Assembly: GCF_007625205.1 (NCBI RefSeq)
Contig: NZ_VMNI01000011.1
Span: 1-56,236, forward strand
Direction: 5' to 3'
Source of the DNA: Denitromonas ohlonensis
GTDB lineage: Bacteria > Pseudomonadota > Gammaproteobacteria > Burkholderiales > Rhodocyclaceae
DNA: 56,236 nucleotides
A program made the translations under genes and the position numbers. The notes under the pieces were generated by a model that had not been told where the DNA came from, ran no database searches, and worked only from the letters and a program-made list of their open reading frames with translations. The stretch's first letter is position 1, and every line of letters starts with the position of its first letter. Positions 25,771 to 34,221 of this stretch are shown here, one piece after another.

Positions 25771-26428
25771 TGGCTAGGCGTGTGATGGCATTCAGCTCAG
25801 TGGCGACCGAGAGGCGCACACCGTCGGCCGGAAAGGCGTTGGTCAGGCGCTCTGGCGGCAGTGAAAGAAGCAGATCGTTGAGCTTGAGCAGCGTGCTCAG
25901 ATGCTGAAGCTGCGGCTGCACGTGCCAGGCCAGCGCCAGGGTGAGCGAAAACAGGGCGTAGAGACGGATGTCGTCGTTCGGACCATCGCCCTTTCTGAAA
26001 CCGGGCGGATAGCGCTGGTACAGCTTTTTGCTGACTTCGAATCGCTGCGTGAGCCGTCGTAGCCAGAACGCCCGGGCGGCCTCGTCGCGCTGGGCAAACT
26101 GGGCATCAAAAAGAGCTTCGAGCAGTTCGGATGTCTCGATCGTGGCGTCAACCGAAAACGAGTCGAGTGGCCGGAGGTCTGCGGATGGTTTGTCTTGGCC
26201 CGCCGCGTCCGGCGCAATCCGGATGCCGAGGTTCGATAGTGCAGGGTCTTGCAATGCCCCTGTCACGCGAGCGGCGTCGTCCCCGCCTGGGGCGGATCCG
26301 GGCAGAGCATCGCAGCGCGCGCGGCGATCGGCCATGTACGCGGTGAGAAAGGCTTTTCCGCCGAACCGGGCGTACATGTATTTGTGAGGCTGCTCGAGGC
26401 GGTCCTCGGCGGTGTAGTCGTAATTCAT
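25739..26428 (-). CDS. Unrecognised 229-aa protein in the phosphoramidate-type block
   Basis: The product begins MNYDYTAEDRLEQPHKYMY and shows no family motif I recognise. There is no signal peptide or membrane segment. The N-terminal 110 residues hold a low-complexity stretch (LPGSAPGGDDAARV), and the C-terminal half is predicted helical by eye (LFDAQFAQRDEAARAFWLRRL, LYALFSLTLALAWHVQPQLQHL). It is coupled to the kinase upstream by an ATGA overlap and overlaps or abuts the formyltransferase gene. The tight packing implies a role in the same pathway, but none is assigned. Confidence 0.8.
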   Translation of the reverse strand: MNYDYTAEDRLEQPHKYMYARFGGKAFLTAYMADRRARCDALPGSAPGGDDAARVTGALQDPALSNLGIRIAPDAAGQDKPSADLRPLDSFSVDATIETSELLEALFDAQFAQRDEAARAFWLRRLTQRFEVSKKLYQRYPPGFRKGDGPNDDIRLYALFSLTLALAWHVQPQLQHLSTLLKLNDLLLSLPPERLTNAFPADGVRLSVATELNAITRLANEQGIRLGHD

Positions 26429-26937
26429 GGCTGCGGCTCGAATCGGTCCGCGATGCTGGGGGCATGCGCCAGCAGCTGCGCCAGCGTTCCCGAGTTGTCG
26501 ATGTAGAGGTCAGGGTTTTCAGGGGCAGGGAATTCCAGGTCCAGGCCTGCGACCTCCTTGATCTCACCGCGCATATAGCGCGCGTAGAGTCCTTTCGAGT
26601 CCCGATCGGCGAGTGTCTTGATCGGGGTGTCGATGAACACTTCGAAGTAGTTGCTCAGATGGTCCCGACACCAGCGGCGGGATTCCGGGAATAGCGAAAG
26701 AATGGCGCAAACCACGTCGATGCCCTGAGCGTCGAGAAAATCGCACAGGCGGCAGATACGGTCGGCATTTGTCTTGCGATCGGCCAGGCTGTGTCCCAGG
26801 TCGTTGCCATACAACTCACGGATTCGGTCGCCATCTAGGATGACGATTGGACGGCCTCGCTCGCGCACGTCCTGAGCGATTCTCTCGGCAAGGGTGGTCT
26901 TGCCGGCACCGGAGAGGCCAATCAACCAGACAACCAT
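26425..26937 (-). CDS. APS-kinase-like P-loop kinase (cytidine diphosphoramidate kinase, Cj1415-like)
   Basis: The 170-aa protein reads MVVWLIGLSGAGKTTLAERI with the P-loop at residues 7-15, then VILDGDRIRELYGNDLGHSLADR and VCAILSLFPESRRWCRD, closely like adenylylsulfate kinase. In C. jejuni Cj1415 looks the same but phosphorylates the ribose of cytidine diphosphoramidate, a step that mirrors PAPS formation. No sulfate assimilation genes (cysD, cysN, sulfotransferases) are nearby, while the other phosphoramidate enzymes are. ATG 26937 has GGGAG upstream, eleven bases after the glutamine-kinase-like stop. Confidence 0.83.
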   Translation of the reverse strand: MVVWLIGLSGAGKTTLAERIAQDVRERGRPIVILDGDRIRELYGNDLGHSLADRKTNADRICRLCDFLDAQGIDVVCAILSLFPESRRWCRDHLSNYFEVFIDTPIKTLADRDSKGLYARYMRGEIKEVAGLDLEFPAPENPDLYIDNSGTLAQLLAHAPSIADRFEPQP

Positions 26938-26948
26938 GTTTCTCCCGT

Positions 26949-29318
26949 TCAGTGTAGGGGGCGGATCAGTCCGGCCGCGCAATCGAGGGTAATTCGCGAA
27001 GCATGGCTGAAGGCTTCGAAGCGTTGCTCGCCGCATCCGATGGCAGCGGGAATGCCGAACTCGGCGCAGCGAATCGCCATATGCGAGTTTGCGCCGCCGT
27101 ACTTGGTCATGAGCCCCGCGATACGCTGCGAAAAGATCCAGTCGAAGCCGGGGTCAGCATTTTCGATGAGAACAATCTTGCCGTCCAGTGAAACCATGGC
27201 ATCGTGGGTGCCGAGCAGCACCACTTCGGCCGATGTCTGTTTGGCAGTAATGAAGTTCGGCTGGCTGACCTGGAACGGGATCACGTGCACCCCGGCCTCG
27301 TCAAAAAGGACCTGAGGTAGCCGGATGGCGGTGGTAAGCACGTGACGTTCGGCTTCGGCCTCTGAGATCGTCCGTAGCCGTTCTTCGATCGATTGTTCCG
27401 CGCTGCAGATGGTCGATTCCAGGATGTACTCAATGGGGATGTGCGACATTTCCTCGCGACTCAAGCCGTGCTGTTCACCGAAGCCGGCGATGATCTCAAG
27501 AATGGCGCTAACCGAGCGGGTAAAGACGAATTTGCCGTATTCTCGGCCGGCGATGGCGTCGGCACAGTAATCGAGCAACGTGTTGGCCGATACGCCATCG
27601 AGTTGCTCGGATCGGAGGAGTCCTTCAAGAGCGTCTCGTTGTGAGGGACCGAGTTGAAAGGGCGCGGGCGCCGCGTCCATCTTGGGGGGCGGGGTCGTCT
27701 GACCAACGGAGAAATCCTGCATCTGGTCGTACCTTGGCGACAGAACGTCGTAGGTGCCCGGGCGCAGGTGGCCGTAGCGTTCCATGAACCACGAGTAATC
27801 GCCTTCGCCCGCCTGCAGCTTGCGCATGTCGTCCACCAGGTCGCCAGCAATGGTCTTTACGCTTGATTGAAAACGCGCCACATCGCACTCGGAGAAAATG
27901 CCGCGTTCGGCCAGCGAGAGAAGTATGGTGCGGGCGATGAACCCGTGTCGGGCGAGGACAGCGAAAGGCACTGTGCCGAATTGAATGCAGTCCTCAATCA
28001 GCTTGTTCAGGCCCATGGCACTTCCGTCCACCTCCGGCATCGTGCGTTCGGAAAGGCGTTGGATGCTGGCCAGAGCGGATGGAATGCTTCCGGGGCCTTC
28101 TCCCCGCAGAAGGGGTAGCGTCATCGCTTTGACGCTCTCGCGAAACTGCACACGTTGTTGGGGCGTCAGCGCATCGGCCACGAGTCGGTCCAGCTTGTCG
28201 TCCAGATCAAAGCTGAAAGTGGTGATGGCGACGTCGAATTCGATCTTGTCGTGTAACTCGGGATGCGCTCGAAGTTTGTCCGTCCATGCGTTGACCAGTG
28301 ACATGGCGATCACGTCCGGAAGGTCCGCCGGCAGGTACGAATGAAAACTCAGGCGGGTGTCTATGAAAGGCTGTCCGGCCAGAGAGACCATCAGGGGCTG
28401 GCCGTCGGGGATCGCATATCCCATCAGTTGTCTCGCTTGCCGCCACGCACTGTCGGTAATCAGGCGTCGGTAGAGCGAGAAGGAGAGCGCACGGGGTGCG
28501 CGGCCGATCATCTCGGCGGGATTCCAGTCGGGCATCTGTCCGAGGACCGAGCGTTCACCAAAGACGCCAGCGCAGGGCCTGAAGCGCTCTCGTACGAAGC
28601 GGGTGATGCCCGCGAGGGCCTGGTCGATGCGTCGGGTAACGGCGCGGTTCCAGTTCGGCTGGGTCGTGATTGCCCTGACCTGGAGCAGGAACGGCTTGAG
28701 GCCCGCGCCGAGGGCGAACTCGATGTCGAGGAACTGGCTATTCATGACCTGCTCGAGTTCCTGGACAGCATCGAGTAAGGTGTTGAAGCGTTCTGATCTG
28801 AGCGATCCGGTCGCCCCGCGGTGGATGTAGAGTGTGCGGTTAGCGTATTCACCATCTCCGCCGGTCACCGTGTTCGTCAGTCCCGAGACGTCGTCGTAGT
28901 TGATGACAAAGTAGGGCGCGCCGGTGTTCAGGTCGTGGGTGAAAATGACGCCACTCATGGTGGTGTCGCACAACATGATCTGGACGATGATTTCGTCCTC
29001 GGTGGCGTTGCGCTTGTTGGGCTTGTAACTGGCGACGACCGTATCGAGTGCACGACGGATTTGCTCGGCGTCTGTTGAATCGACGTTGAGCACCGAGTCA
29101 TAAGCGCCGGCGTTGGATTGCTCTGCGCCATCCTCGTCAGAGGCTGATGAGCGAATCACCAGCATGACCTCGCCGAACTGCTTCTGAATCAGGGCCAGCA
29201 CCGACGATGACGAACTCTGGTATTCCTTGACGGTGACGCTGAGAAAATCGGGTATGTCGAACTTCGAAATTCCGCCCTTCAGAGATATCAGCGTTTGCGC
29301 CTTGGAGGTTTTTTTCAT
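26949..29318 (-). CDS. PEP-synthase-like ATP-grasp phosphotransferase (L-glutamine kinase, Cj1418-like)
   Basis: The 789-aa protein has an N-terminal ATP-grasp domain similar to PEP synthase/pyruvate phosphate dikinase (LVIRSSASDEDGAEQSNAGAYDSVLNV near 50-78, SGVIFTHDLNTGAPYFVINYDD near 128-149), and a C-terminal swivelling domain with the phospho-accepting histidine near residue 746 in KYGGANSHMAI followed by EFGIPAAIG. The PEP/pyruvate-binding TIM barrel is absent, so it is not PEP synthase. C. jejuni Cj1418 of this build phosphorylates the amide nitrogen of L-glutamine. It leads the phosphoramidate-type block. Start GTG 29321 is possible one codon upstream; no strong ribosome site is seen. 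Confidence 0.84.
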   Translation of the reverse strand: MKKTSKAQTLISLKGGISKFDIPDFLSVTVKEYQSSSSSVLALIQKQFGEVMLVIRSSASDEDGAEQSNAGAYDSVLNVDSTDAEQIRRALDTVVASYKPNKRNATEDEIIVQIMLCDTTMSGVIFTHDLNTGAPYFVINYDDVSGLTNTVTGGDGEYANRTLYIHRGATGSLRSERFNTLLDAVQELEQVMNSQFLDIEFALGAGLKPFLLQVRAITTQPNWNRAVTRRIDQALAGITRFVRERFRPCAGVFGERSVLGQMPDWNPAEMIGRAPRALSFSLYRRLITDSAWRQARQLMGYAIPDGQPLMVSLAGQPFIDTRLSFHSYLPADLPDVIAMSLVNAWTDKLRAHPELHDKIEFDVAITTFSFDLDDKLDRLVADALTPQQRVQFRESVKAMTLPLLRGEGPGSIPSALASIQRLSERTMPEVDGSAMGLNKLIEDCIQFGTVPFAVLARHGFIARTILLSLAERGIFSECDVARFQSSVKTIAGDLVDDMRKLQAGEGDYSWFMERYGHLRPGTYDVLSPRYDQMQDFSVGQTTPPPKMDAAPAPFQLGPSQRDALEGLLRSEQLDGVSANTLLDYCADAIAGREYGKFVFTRSVSAILEIIAGFGEQHGLSREEMSHIPIEYILESTICSAEQSIEERLRTISEAEAERHVLTTAIRLPQVLFDEAGVHVIPFQVSQPNFITAKQTSAEVVLLGTHDAMVSLDGKIVLIENADPGFDWIFSQRIAGLMTKYGGANSHMAIRCAEFGIPAAIGCGEQRFEAFSHASRITLDCAAGLIRPLH

Positions 29319-29425
29319 CACGGTTTGATCGGGGACTTCACTCGTTGTGTCTGTCTTCCGTAAAAGCCACCTGTGCGATCAGCGGTTCGATTACGGCAGG
29401 GCCTTGATTTTTCACTCGGTTGCGA

Positions 29426-30472
29426 TCAGCCAGAACCCGGCTTGACGAGCCGCTGCAATGCTTTGGTCGCCAAACGCAAGTATAAGCCGCTGGCTACGTC
29501 CATGTTCTGCCCCAGCGAAGCAAACAGTGCCTTGCGCACGAACCCAGACGTCGAACTTGCGTTCAGGCCAAGGTAGTTCTCGATCATCGCGCGCTGTTCC
29601 GTCGTGACTGAATCAGCGGGATTGGCGAGCAAGCGATGCAGACACATATAGCGGTCGATGTCCTCTTCATCGCCGTAGTCCCGCAGATCCTGCGCACCGT
29701 CGCATACCGCATCCGATCCCTTGATCATGTATGTAGGAGGCTGCCCGTAAAGGAAGAAGGGGATGCCAGCTTCCATCAGATAGTAGGTGTGCGAGCCGAT
29801 GGTAGGGGAGCAGGCGTACCGGAACTGCCTGCTTATGGTGTAAAACCGGTCCACGAAGCGAGTCGAGTTTGATGCACCCGCAGTGACAAGTGGAAAACAA
29901 TACTGGCGAAGCTGTTTGTGTGTGCCCTTTCGAATGTCATGAAACGACAGGCAGATAACAATGGGATGAAACTGTCGGGGCAGTGCGCGAAGTTCATCCA
30001 TGTAAGCGTCGAGCGATTCGAATACGGGCGTCGTTTTTGCATTCGAATGGGTGAAGAACACGATCGTCCCCGCCCTGTTTTCGGGAAGAGATGGGAAATA
30101 TGCTCTGCGATACGCGACCCACGGGTGAGGGATAAATATCGCGTTTCGCCCATGGCGCTCGCGCATCAGGCGTGCCTTTTTCTCGTTCCAGCTCAGAAAT
30201 AACTGGAACTGAGACTCGATCTCGTTAGGCCAGCAGCGCGATTCCCAATGAACGCCGTGATCTGAGCTTGCACAGATTGGCAGCCAAGACGGGTAATTGA
30301 GCCACCAACGGAGTGTCTTTCCAAAGCTCGAATTTTCGCTTTCCCATGAGGCCCATGGCGCGTGGCCCGCCTCGGACTTTCGCGTCAGAGTAGTCAATGT
30401 TTGGAGCGTAGTGTCGCTAAACCCCTGGAGCGCTGCCTGAGCCAATGTTTGTTCGTTTACCTTTGTCAGCAC
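29426..30472 (-). CDS. Unassigned 348-aa protein, possibly a GT-B-like transferase
   Basis: No family is clearly recognised. The sequence has an order of blocks seen in some capsule transferases: LPICASSDHGVHWE near 64-77, FIPHPWVAYRRAYFP near 113-127, TIVFFTHSNAKTT near 137-149, and TIGSHTYYLMEAGIPFFLYGQPP near 223-245, the last like the nucleotide-binding G-S-x-x-x-E-A loop of GT-B or glycerophosphotransferase folds. There is no signal or TM segment. It overlaps the end of the upstream amidotransferase by seven bases and is followed by a 107-base gap before the glutamine-kinase-like gene. Base composition is visibly less GC-rich than the flanks. Confidence 0.8.
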   Translation of the reverse strand: MLTKVNEQTLAQAALQGFSDTTLQTLTTLTRKSEAGHAPWASWESENSSFGKTLRWWLNYPSWLPICASSDHGVHWESRCWPNEIESQFQLFLSWNEKKARLMRERHGRNAIFIPHPWVAYRRAYFPSLPENRAGTIVFFTHSNAKTTPVFESLDAYMDELRALPRQFHPIVICLSFHDIRKGTHKQLRQYCFPLVTAGASNSTRFVDRFYTISRQFRYACSPTIGSHTYYLMEAGIPFFLYGQPPTYMIKGSDAVCDGAQDLRDYGDEEDIDRYMCLHRLLANPADSVTTEQRAMIENYLGLNASSTSGFVRKALFASLGQNMDVASGLYLRLATKALQRLVKPGSG

Positions 30473-31710
30473 GGCCAGCCTTTGCCAATCGTGATGAACT
30501 TGTCGCCCGCATCGAGTCCGCGTGTGTGCGTCGCGATGAATGCTGCAGAGGAAGACGGAGTGCGCGGTGCGCCATTGTCATGGGGAATGTGTTGTCGCGC
30601 ACTCCAGCCGTTGAAAACCCAATGTCCTGACGATTCTTCATGCCAGTAGTCCGGGTTGCGGTGTTGATCCAGTATGAAGCGCAGGGCGGTCGGTTGCAAA
30701 CCCAGCCATTCGCAAAACAGGTCCACATGTTCAGGCGCCTTCTGTTCGTGATGTCTGACCAAATCAAGGCCCTGTGCTCGCGTGAGCCGCCCGTGCCGAA
30801 TTTCTCGCGTGGCATGATCCGTAACCTTGGAATACCCGTGTTTGAATAATTTGAGCTGATCATGCAGGTCCATGTAGCTGAAACACTCCACATGGTCATA
30901 GGTGTCAAATGTTCTCTCGAAACGGGCTGACGCATAGTTGTAGAGCGAGATCATGTCTTCATGCTGAGCCTTCGGATCCCAACGAACGAAATTGCCAATA
31001 TAGATACCTCGCACACCCACAGAACTGAGTGCTTGATCATTGGGATAGCGAAACTGACTAATATCGCGCTGTTTTAGCGTATCGAACACCGAGGGCAAAT
31101 CGTCCGCCTCATAGCCCATAAGATCGTGGTCCTTTCGATATCTCCGTGTCATCTCGACTTCGTGCAGGTGGGAGAACATGCCGACCTGCTCAAGACCCTG
31201 GTGCGCGCCCCAGATGATCAAGGGGATTCGGTAGCGAACAGCCGTTTGTACAGGAAATACGCTTTGACCGGCCAGAATGGGCCAGAACATGCTGCCAAAA
31301 CGGCGCAGGGTGCTCCTGACGATACGACGCACGGATTCCGGATTGACGTTCTGATAAAGAATGTCGCAGTTGAGTCGGATGCGCAGATTGGCAAGATTGC
31401 GAATGCCCAGCGGGGTATTGAAGTAACGGTTGTATGTAACGAGCAAGGGATTGAGTCCCAAGCGTTTCTTGACGAGATGTACTATGTAATAGGAGTCGTT
31501 GGCTCCAGTCACCGGGACCACGCAATCGTAATTGCTGCCGTTTGGATTGCGGTAGGGTTCGACCAGTTTCTCCAGTCGTGACCACCGTTCTTGCCAGTCC
31601 AGCTGATCCTTTTCTTGATGTACCCGGCAGCCCGAGCAGATTCCGTCTTGGTCTATGGTCAGGCCGAGGGGGTGAGCTGTCGTATACAGGCAGCGCTTGC
31701 AAAACTCCAT
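30466..31710 (-). CDS. N-acetyl-sugar amidotransferase family protein with atypical PP-loop (WbpG/PseA-like)
   Basis: The 414-aa protein starts MEFCKRCLYTTAHPLGL with CxxC pairs at 4/7 and 25/28 (CSGC) as in this family, then EPYRNPNGSNYDCVVPVTGANDS. The PP-loop that normally reads SGGxDS is TGANDS at residues 68-73. Family members (WbpG, PseA) activate an N-acetyl sugar with ATP and, with ammonia from a HisH-like partner, form an acetamidino group. The HisF/HisH-like genes and a second copy with a normal loop lie directly upstream. The C-terminus extends some 35 residues beyond the usual 375-380. Confidence 0.85.
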   Translation of the reverse strand: MEFCKRCLYTTAHPLGLTIDQDGICSGCRVHQEKDQLDWQERWSRLEKLVEPYRNPNGSNYDCVVPVTGANDSYYIVHLVKKRLGLNPLLVTYNRYFNTPLGIRNLANLRIRLNCDILYQNVNPESVRRIVRSTLRRFGSMFWPILAGQSVFPVQTAVRYRIPLIIWGAHQGLEQVGMFSHLHEVEMTRRYRKDHDLMGYEADDLPSVFDTLKQRDISQFRYPNDQALSSVGVRGIYIGNFVRWDPKAQHEDMISLYNYASARFERTFDTYDHVECFSYMDLHDQLKLFKHGYSKVTDHATREIRHGRLTRAQGLDLVRHHEQKAPEHVDLFCEWLGLQPTALRFILDQHRNPDYWHEESSGHWVFNGWSARQHIPHDNGAPRTPSSSAAFIATHTRGLDAGDKFITIGKGWPC

Positions 31711-31713
31711 GCC

Positions 31714-32493
31714 TCAGAATTCCTTGCTTGTGCTGGCGCCGACGTAGGCTGCGGGTCGAATCAAATCGCTTTCTACTTCACGCTTGTACATTTGATACGC
31801 ATGTTCCCGATAGGTAAACAGGTTGCCCACAGCGACCGCAGCGACGGCCGGGTGTTGGTAAAACCGGCGAGTTGTCGTGGGATCTGAAAAGCCGCCAAAG
31901 AGAATAAGTGGTACCTGAGGGATCGGCAATGGGTCAAGTTGTTCGGGCGTCAGGTGGGTTTCCCCACCATCGTGCTTCCAATCGATGAGTACGAGTTCGG
32001 AAATGACTCGCTGTGAGATAAGTCCAGGGATCACATCACCAAAGGGCCTTTCCTGCTGGGTGACATAGTCCAGCCGCCGGAGGCCTTGGCTGAAGTTTAT
32101 TGGGACGGCTCCGATGATCGCCTGCGCACCGAGCCTTGCAGACATTTTCCGCACCTCGTCAGTCGCGTGGTGAAGCGCGTAGTCGACACAGATCCTGTCG
32201 GCTCCCAGCTGGATCGCTCGAGTGGCGTGCTCTTCCGTTGCAATGCCGCCAGCATAAATCAACGGCGTTTCAAGACCGAGTTTCCCGACGCGGGCGAGCA
32301 TGTCGAAATCAGGCCCCATTTCGCCTTTGCTCCGGTCAATGGCTTGCACAAGAATCTCGTCGGCGCCCCATCGGTCGAGGTTTTCGACGAGACACTCCGG
32401 GCGGCCAATGGGCAAATGACGGTTGTATCCAAACGACTGCACCGCCCAGCCGTGGCGTACGGTGACGACACCCACGAGCCGCTTTTTAAGCAT
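31714..32493 (-). CDS. HisF-like subunit of sugar amidotransferase
   Basis: The 259-aa TIM-barrel protein resembles imidazole glycerol phosphate synthase HisF: RLVGVVTVRHGWAVQSFGY replaces the usual RIIPCLDVxxGRVVKG, while GADEILVQAID, TPLIYAGGIAT, GADRICVDYAL and LILFGGFSDP follow the barrel order. In O-antigen loci such as the P. aeruginosa wbp cluster, HisH2/HisF2 feed ammonia to WbpG. The loss of the exact HisF phosphate-site sequence and the absence of his genes argue against histidine synthesis. ATG 32493 has AGGA upstream; the frame overlaps the HisH-like stop by eight bases. Confidence 0.88.
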   Translation of the reverse strand: MLKKRLVGVVTVRHGWAVQSFGYNRHLPIGRPECLVENLDRWGADEILVQAIDRSKGEMGPDFDMLARVGKLGLETPLIYAGGIATEEHATRAIQLGADRICVDYALHHATDEVRKMSARLGAQAIIGAVPINFSQGLRRLDYVTQQERPFGDVIPGLISQRVISELVLIDWKHDGGETHLTPEQLDPLPIPQVPLILFGGFSDPTTTRRFYQHPAVAAVAVGNLFTYREHAYQMYKREVESDLIRPAAYVGASTSKEF

Positions 32494-33097
32494 GGGCAAT
32501 ATCCTGGATCAAGGTTCGCAGGAGAGACGTACCTGCGCGCTGGCTTTTCTCTGGGTGGAACTGGAGGCCAGCGATACGTCCGTGACGAACTGCGGCGGTG
32601 ACGGGGCCCGGAACATGGGTCACGGCCGAGACATGCTCGGATGCCCCATCGAGTGCAAACGAGTGATTGAAGTAGAAGAATTCGCCGTGGCTGCTGTGAA
32701 GCGCTGAGTCAGACATGGTGCATTTGAGGCTGTTCCATCCGATATGCCAGGGTGTGTCACGTAAGGGGATGACTTTTCCGGCAAGGATGCCCAGGCCTTT
32801 CGAATGCCCCATTTCAAAAGACTCTTCCGCCAGAAGCTGCATGCCAAGACAGATGCCGAGGAGCGGCCGATTGGTCTTTGCCGCGTTACGCAAATAGACG
32901 TCAAGGCCAGTGTCCCGCAATTTTTTCATCGCCGATGGAAATGCTCCGACGCCGGGCAGCAACAGGACATCACATGCATCAAGCACCGTCGAATCGCCGG
33001 CGAGGCGCACGCGAAATCCTGCGTCATGGAGCGCGTGGGTGACCGACGTCAGGTTTCCGACGCCGTAGTCCACAAGGCCGACAGTGAGGCGGTTCAT
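32486..33097 (-). CDS. HisH-like glutaminase subunit of sugar amidotransferase
   Basis: The 203-aa class I glutaminase has VGLVDYGVGNLTSVTHAL, LLLPGVGAFPSAM, nucleophile Cys83 in LLGICLGMQLL, the WHIGWNSL oxyanion/tunnel region and the C-terminal LQFHPEKS with the His/Glu pair. It would release ammonia from glutamine for amidination of an N-acetyl sugar. It overlaps both neighbours (ATGA with the amidotransferase upstream). Confidence 0.92.
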   Translation of the reverse strand: MNRLTVGLVDYGVGNLTSVTHALHDAGFRVRLAGDSTVLDACDVLLLPGVGAFPSAMKKLRDTGLDVYLRNAAKTNRPLLGICLGMQLLAEESFEMGHSKGLGILAGKVIPLRDTPWHIGWNSLKCTMSDSALHSSHGEFFYFNHSFALDGASEHVSAVTHVPGPVTAAVRHGRIAGLQFHPEKSQRAGTSLLRTLIQDIAHA

Positions 33098-34221
33098 AGT
33101 CCCACGCCCACGCGGAATCGGCGCTTTATGCTTCCATCGCTGCCAATGTCAAACAAGTCGCGGTTGGTCGAGGCATGAACGTGCAACCAGAACTGATCGG
33201 TGGAAATGCCTATGAAATCACAGAAGCTCTTAATGTAGCGCGGCGAGCACCGACCATCGTAGCGCTCGACCAGATCCACAGCCGTGGCTCGATCCACTGT
33301 GCCGGCGCGCATGGCTTCATTGACATACTCAGTGGTTTTGCCGAAACCGAATTTCAGATATTTCACCATCTGATTCATGTTGTGCCAGTCCTCGTCAAGA
33401 TTGCTCAAGCCGAGAAGGTCCCCGGTCTCACCTGGATGTTCGTTACGAATACCGAGCCCATGTGAGCATGCGTAGCCGGCGTTGTTGACAAGGCTCCAGT
33501 CGCCGAGAAACCAACCCAGGAACACGATCTGGATGTTGGCTGAATCAAACTCCGATTCACCCGGGTAAATGTACGGAATAATGTCTTGAGCCGCGTAGCC
33601 CCCGCTCAGCATCCAATCGTGGCCAGAACTCAAGGTGTTGGAGTTGCGCAGATTGTTTCCGTCATATCCGTTTCGCCCCATGGTCTTCAAGTCCCCAACT
33701 TGAAGTGCCGGGTTTTCTCCCCAGAAGATCAAGGGGATTCCATATCGAATCGCCAATTGGGGTACTGAGCTGAACAGGGCAAGCTCTGACGAACGCGCCC
33801 AATTGGAGAACTTCATGAAACTGTCATGCATTAGTCTCCGCCACGTCTCTGGGGCGGGGGACGACAAGACCACATCGAAGCCGAGATTGATCAGGTTGGA
33901 TACGTTGTCGACGCCAAGATCCGAGACCTGTTGCGGTGGGTGACTTAATGAAACAAGCAAGGGGGTCATATCCAGCTTGTCACGCACCCACAATGCTTGT
34001 CTTGTGCTGTCTTTGCCCCCGCTGACCCCGATGATGCAGTCGAAACCGTCGGGGCCTGTACCGCGATAGGGTGCGACGAGGTCTTCGATAATCTCGTGGC
34101 GCTCCTGCCAGTCAATGTCGCGCGCCGTCTCGAAGTAGGCACACGCAGGACACTGACCATCGGGTGTAAAGACGGAGTTGGGGCGCGTGTCGGGCTGCAA
34201 ACAGGTCGTGCAGTATTTCAT
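33094..34221 (-). CDS. N-acetyl-sugar amidotransferase (WbpG/PseA-like), canonical PP-loop
   Basis: The 375-aa protein starts MKYCTTCLQPDTRPN with paired Cys motifs (CTTC, CPAC at 24/27), followed by the ATP-pyrophosphatase loop IIGVSGGKDSTRQA (SGGKDS at residues 67-72). It ends in the usual family length. It should adenylate an N-acetyl group and exchange the oxygen for ammonia, giving an acetamidino sugar such as on pseudaminic acid or ManNAc3NAcA. ATG 34221 is chosen by family start and by ATGA overlap with the upstream methyltransferase; the longer frame to 34377 is an overlay. Confidence 0.92.
   Translation of the reverse strand: MKYCTTCLQPDTRPNSVFTPDGQCPACAYFETARDIDWQERHEIIEDLVAPYRGTGPDGFDCIIGVSGGKDSTRQALWVRDKLDMTPLLVSLSHPPQQVSDLGVDNVSNLINLGFDVVLSSPAPETWRRLMHDSFMKFSNWARSSELALFSSVPQLAIRYGIPLIFWGENPALQVGDLKTMGRNGYDGNNLRNSNTLSSGHDWMLSGGYAAQDIIPYIYPGESEFDSANIQIVFLGWFLGDWSLVNNAGYACSHGLGIRNEHPGETGDLLGLSNLDEDWHNMNQMVKYLKFGFGKTTEYVNEAMRAGTVDRATAVDLVERYDGRCSPRYIKSFCDFIGISTDQFWLHVHASTNRDLFDIGSDGSIKRRFRVGVGL

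Noticed and set aside
26425-26937. Sulfate assimilation CysC (adenylylsulfate kinase)
   Set aside because: No cysD/cysN, sulfotransferase or PAPS-using gene nearby, while all other CDP-phosphoramidate enzyme types are adjacent.
26949-29318. Phosphoenolpyruvate synthase
   Set aside because: The ATP-grasp and phosphohistidine parts are present but the PEP/pyruvate barrel is missing.
31714-33097. Histidine biosynthesis hisH-hisF
   Set aside because: No other his genes, altered HisF active-site sequence, and placement between two sugar amidotransferases.
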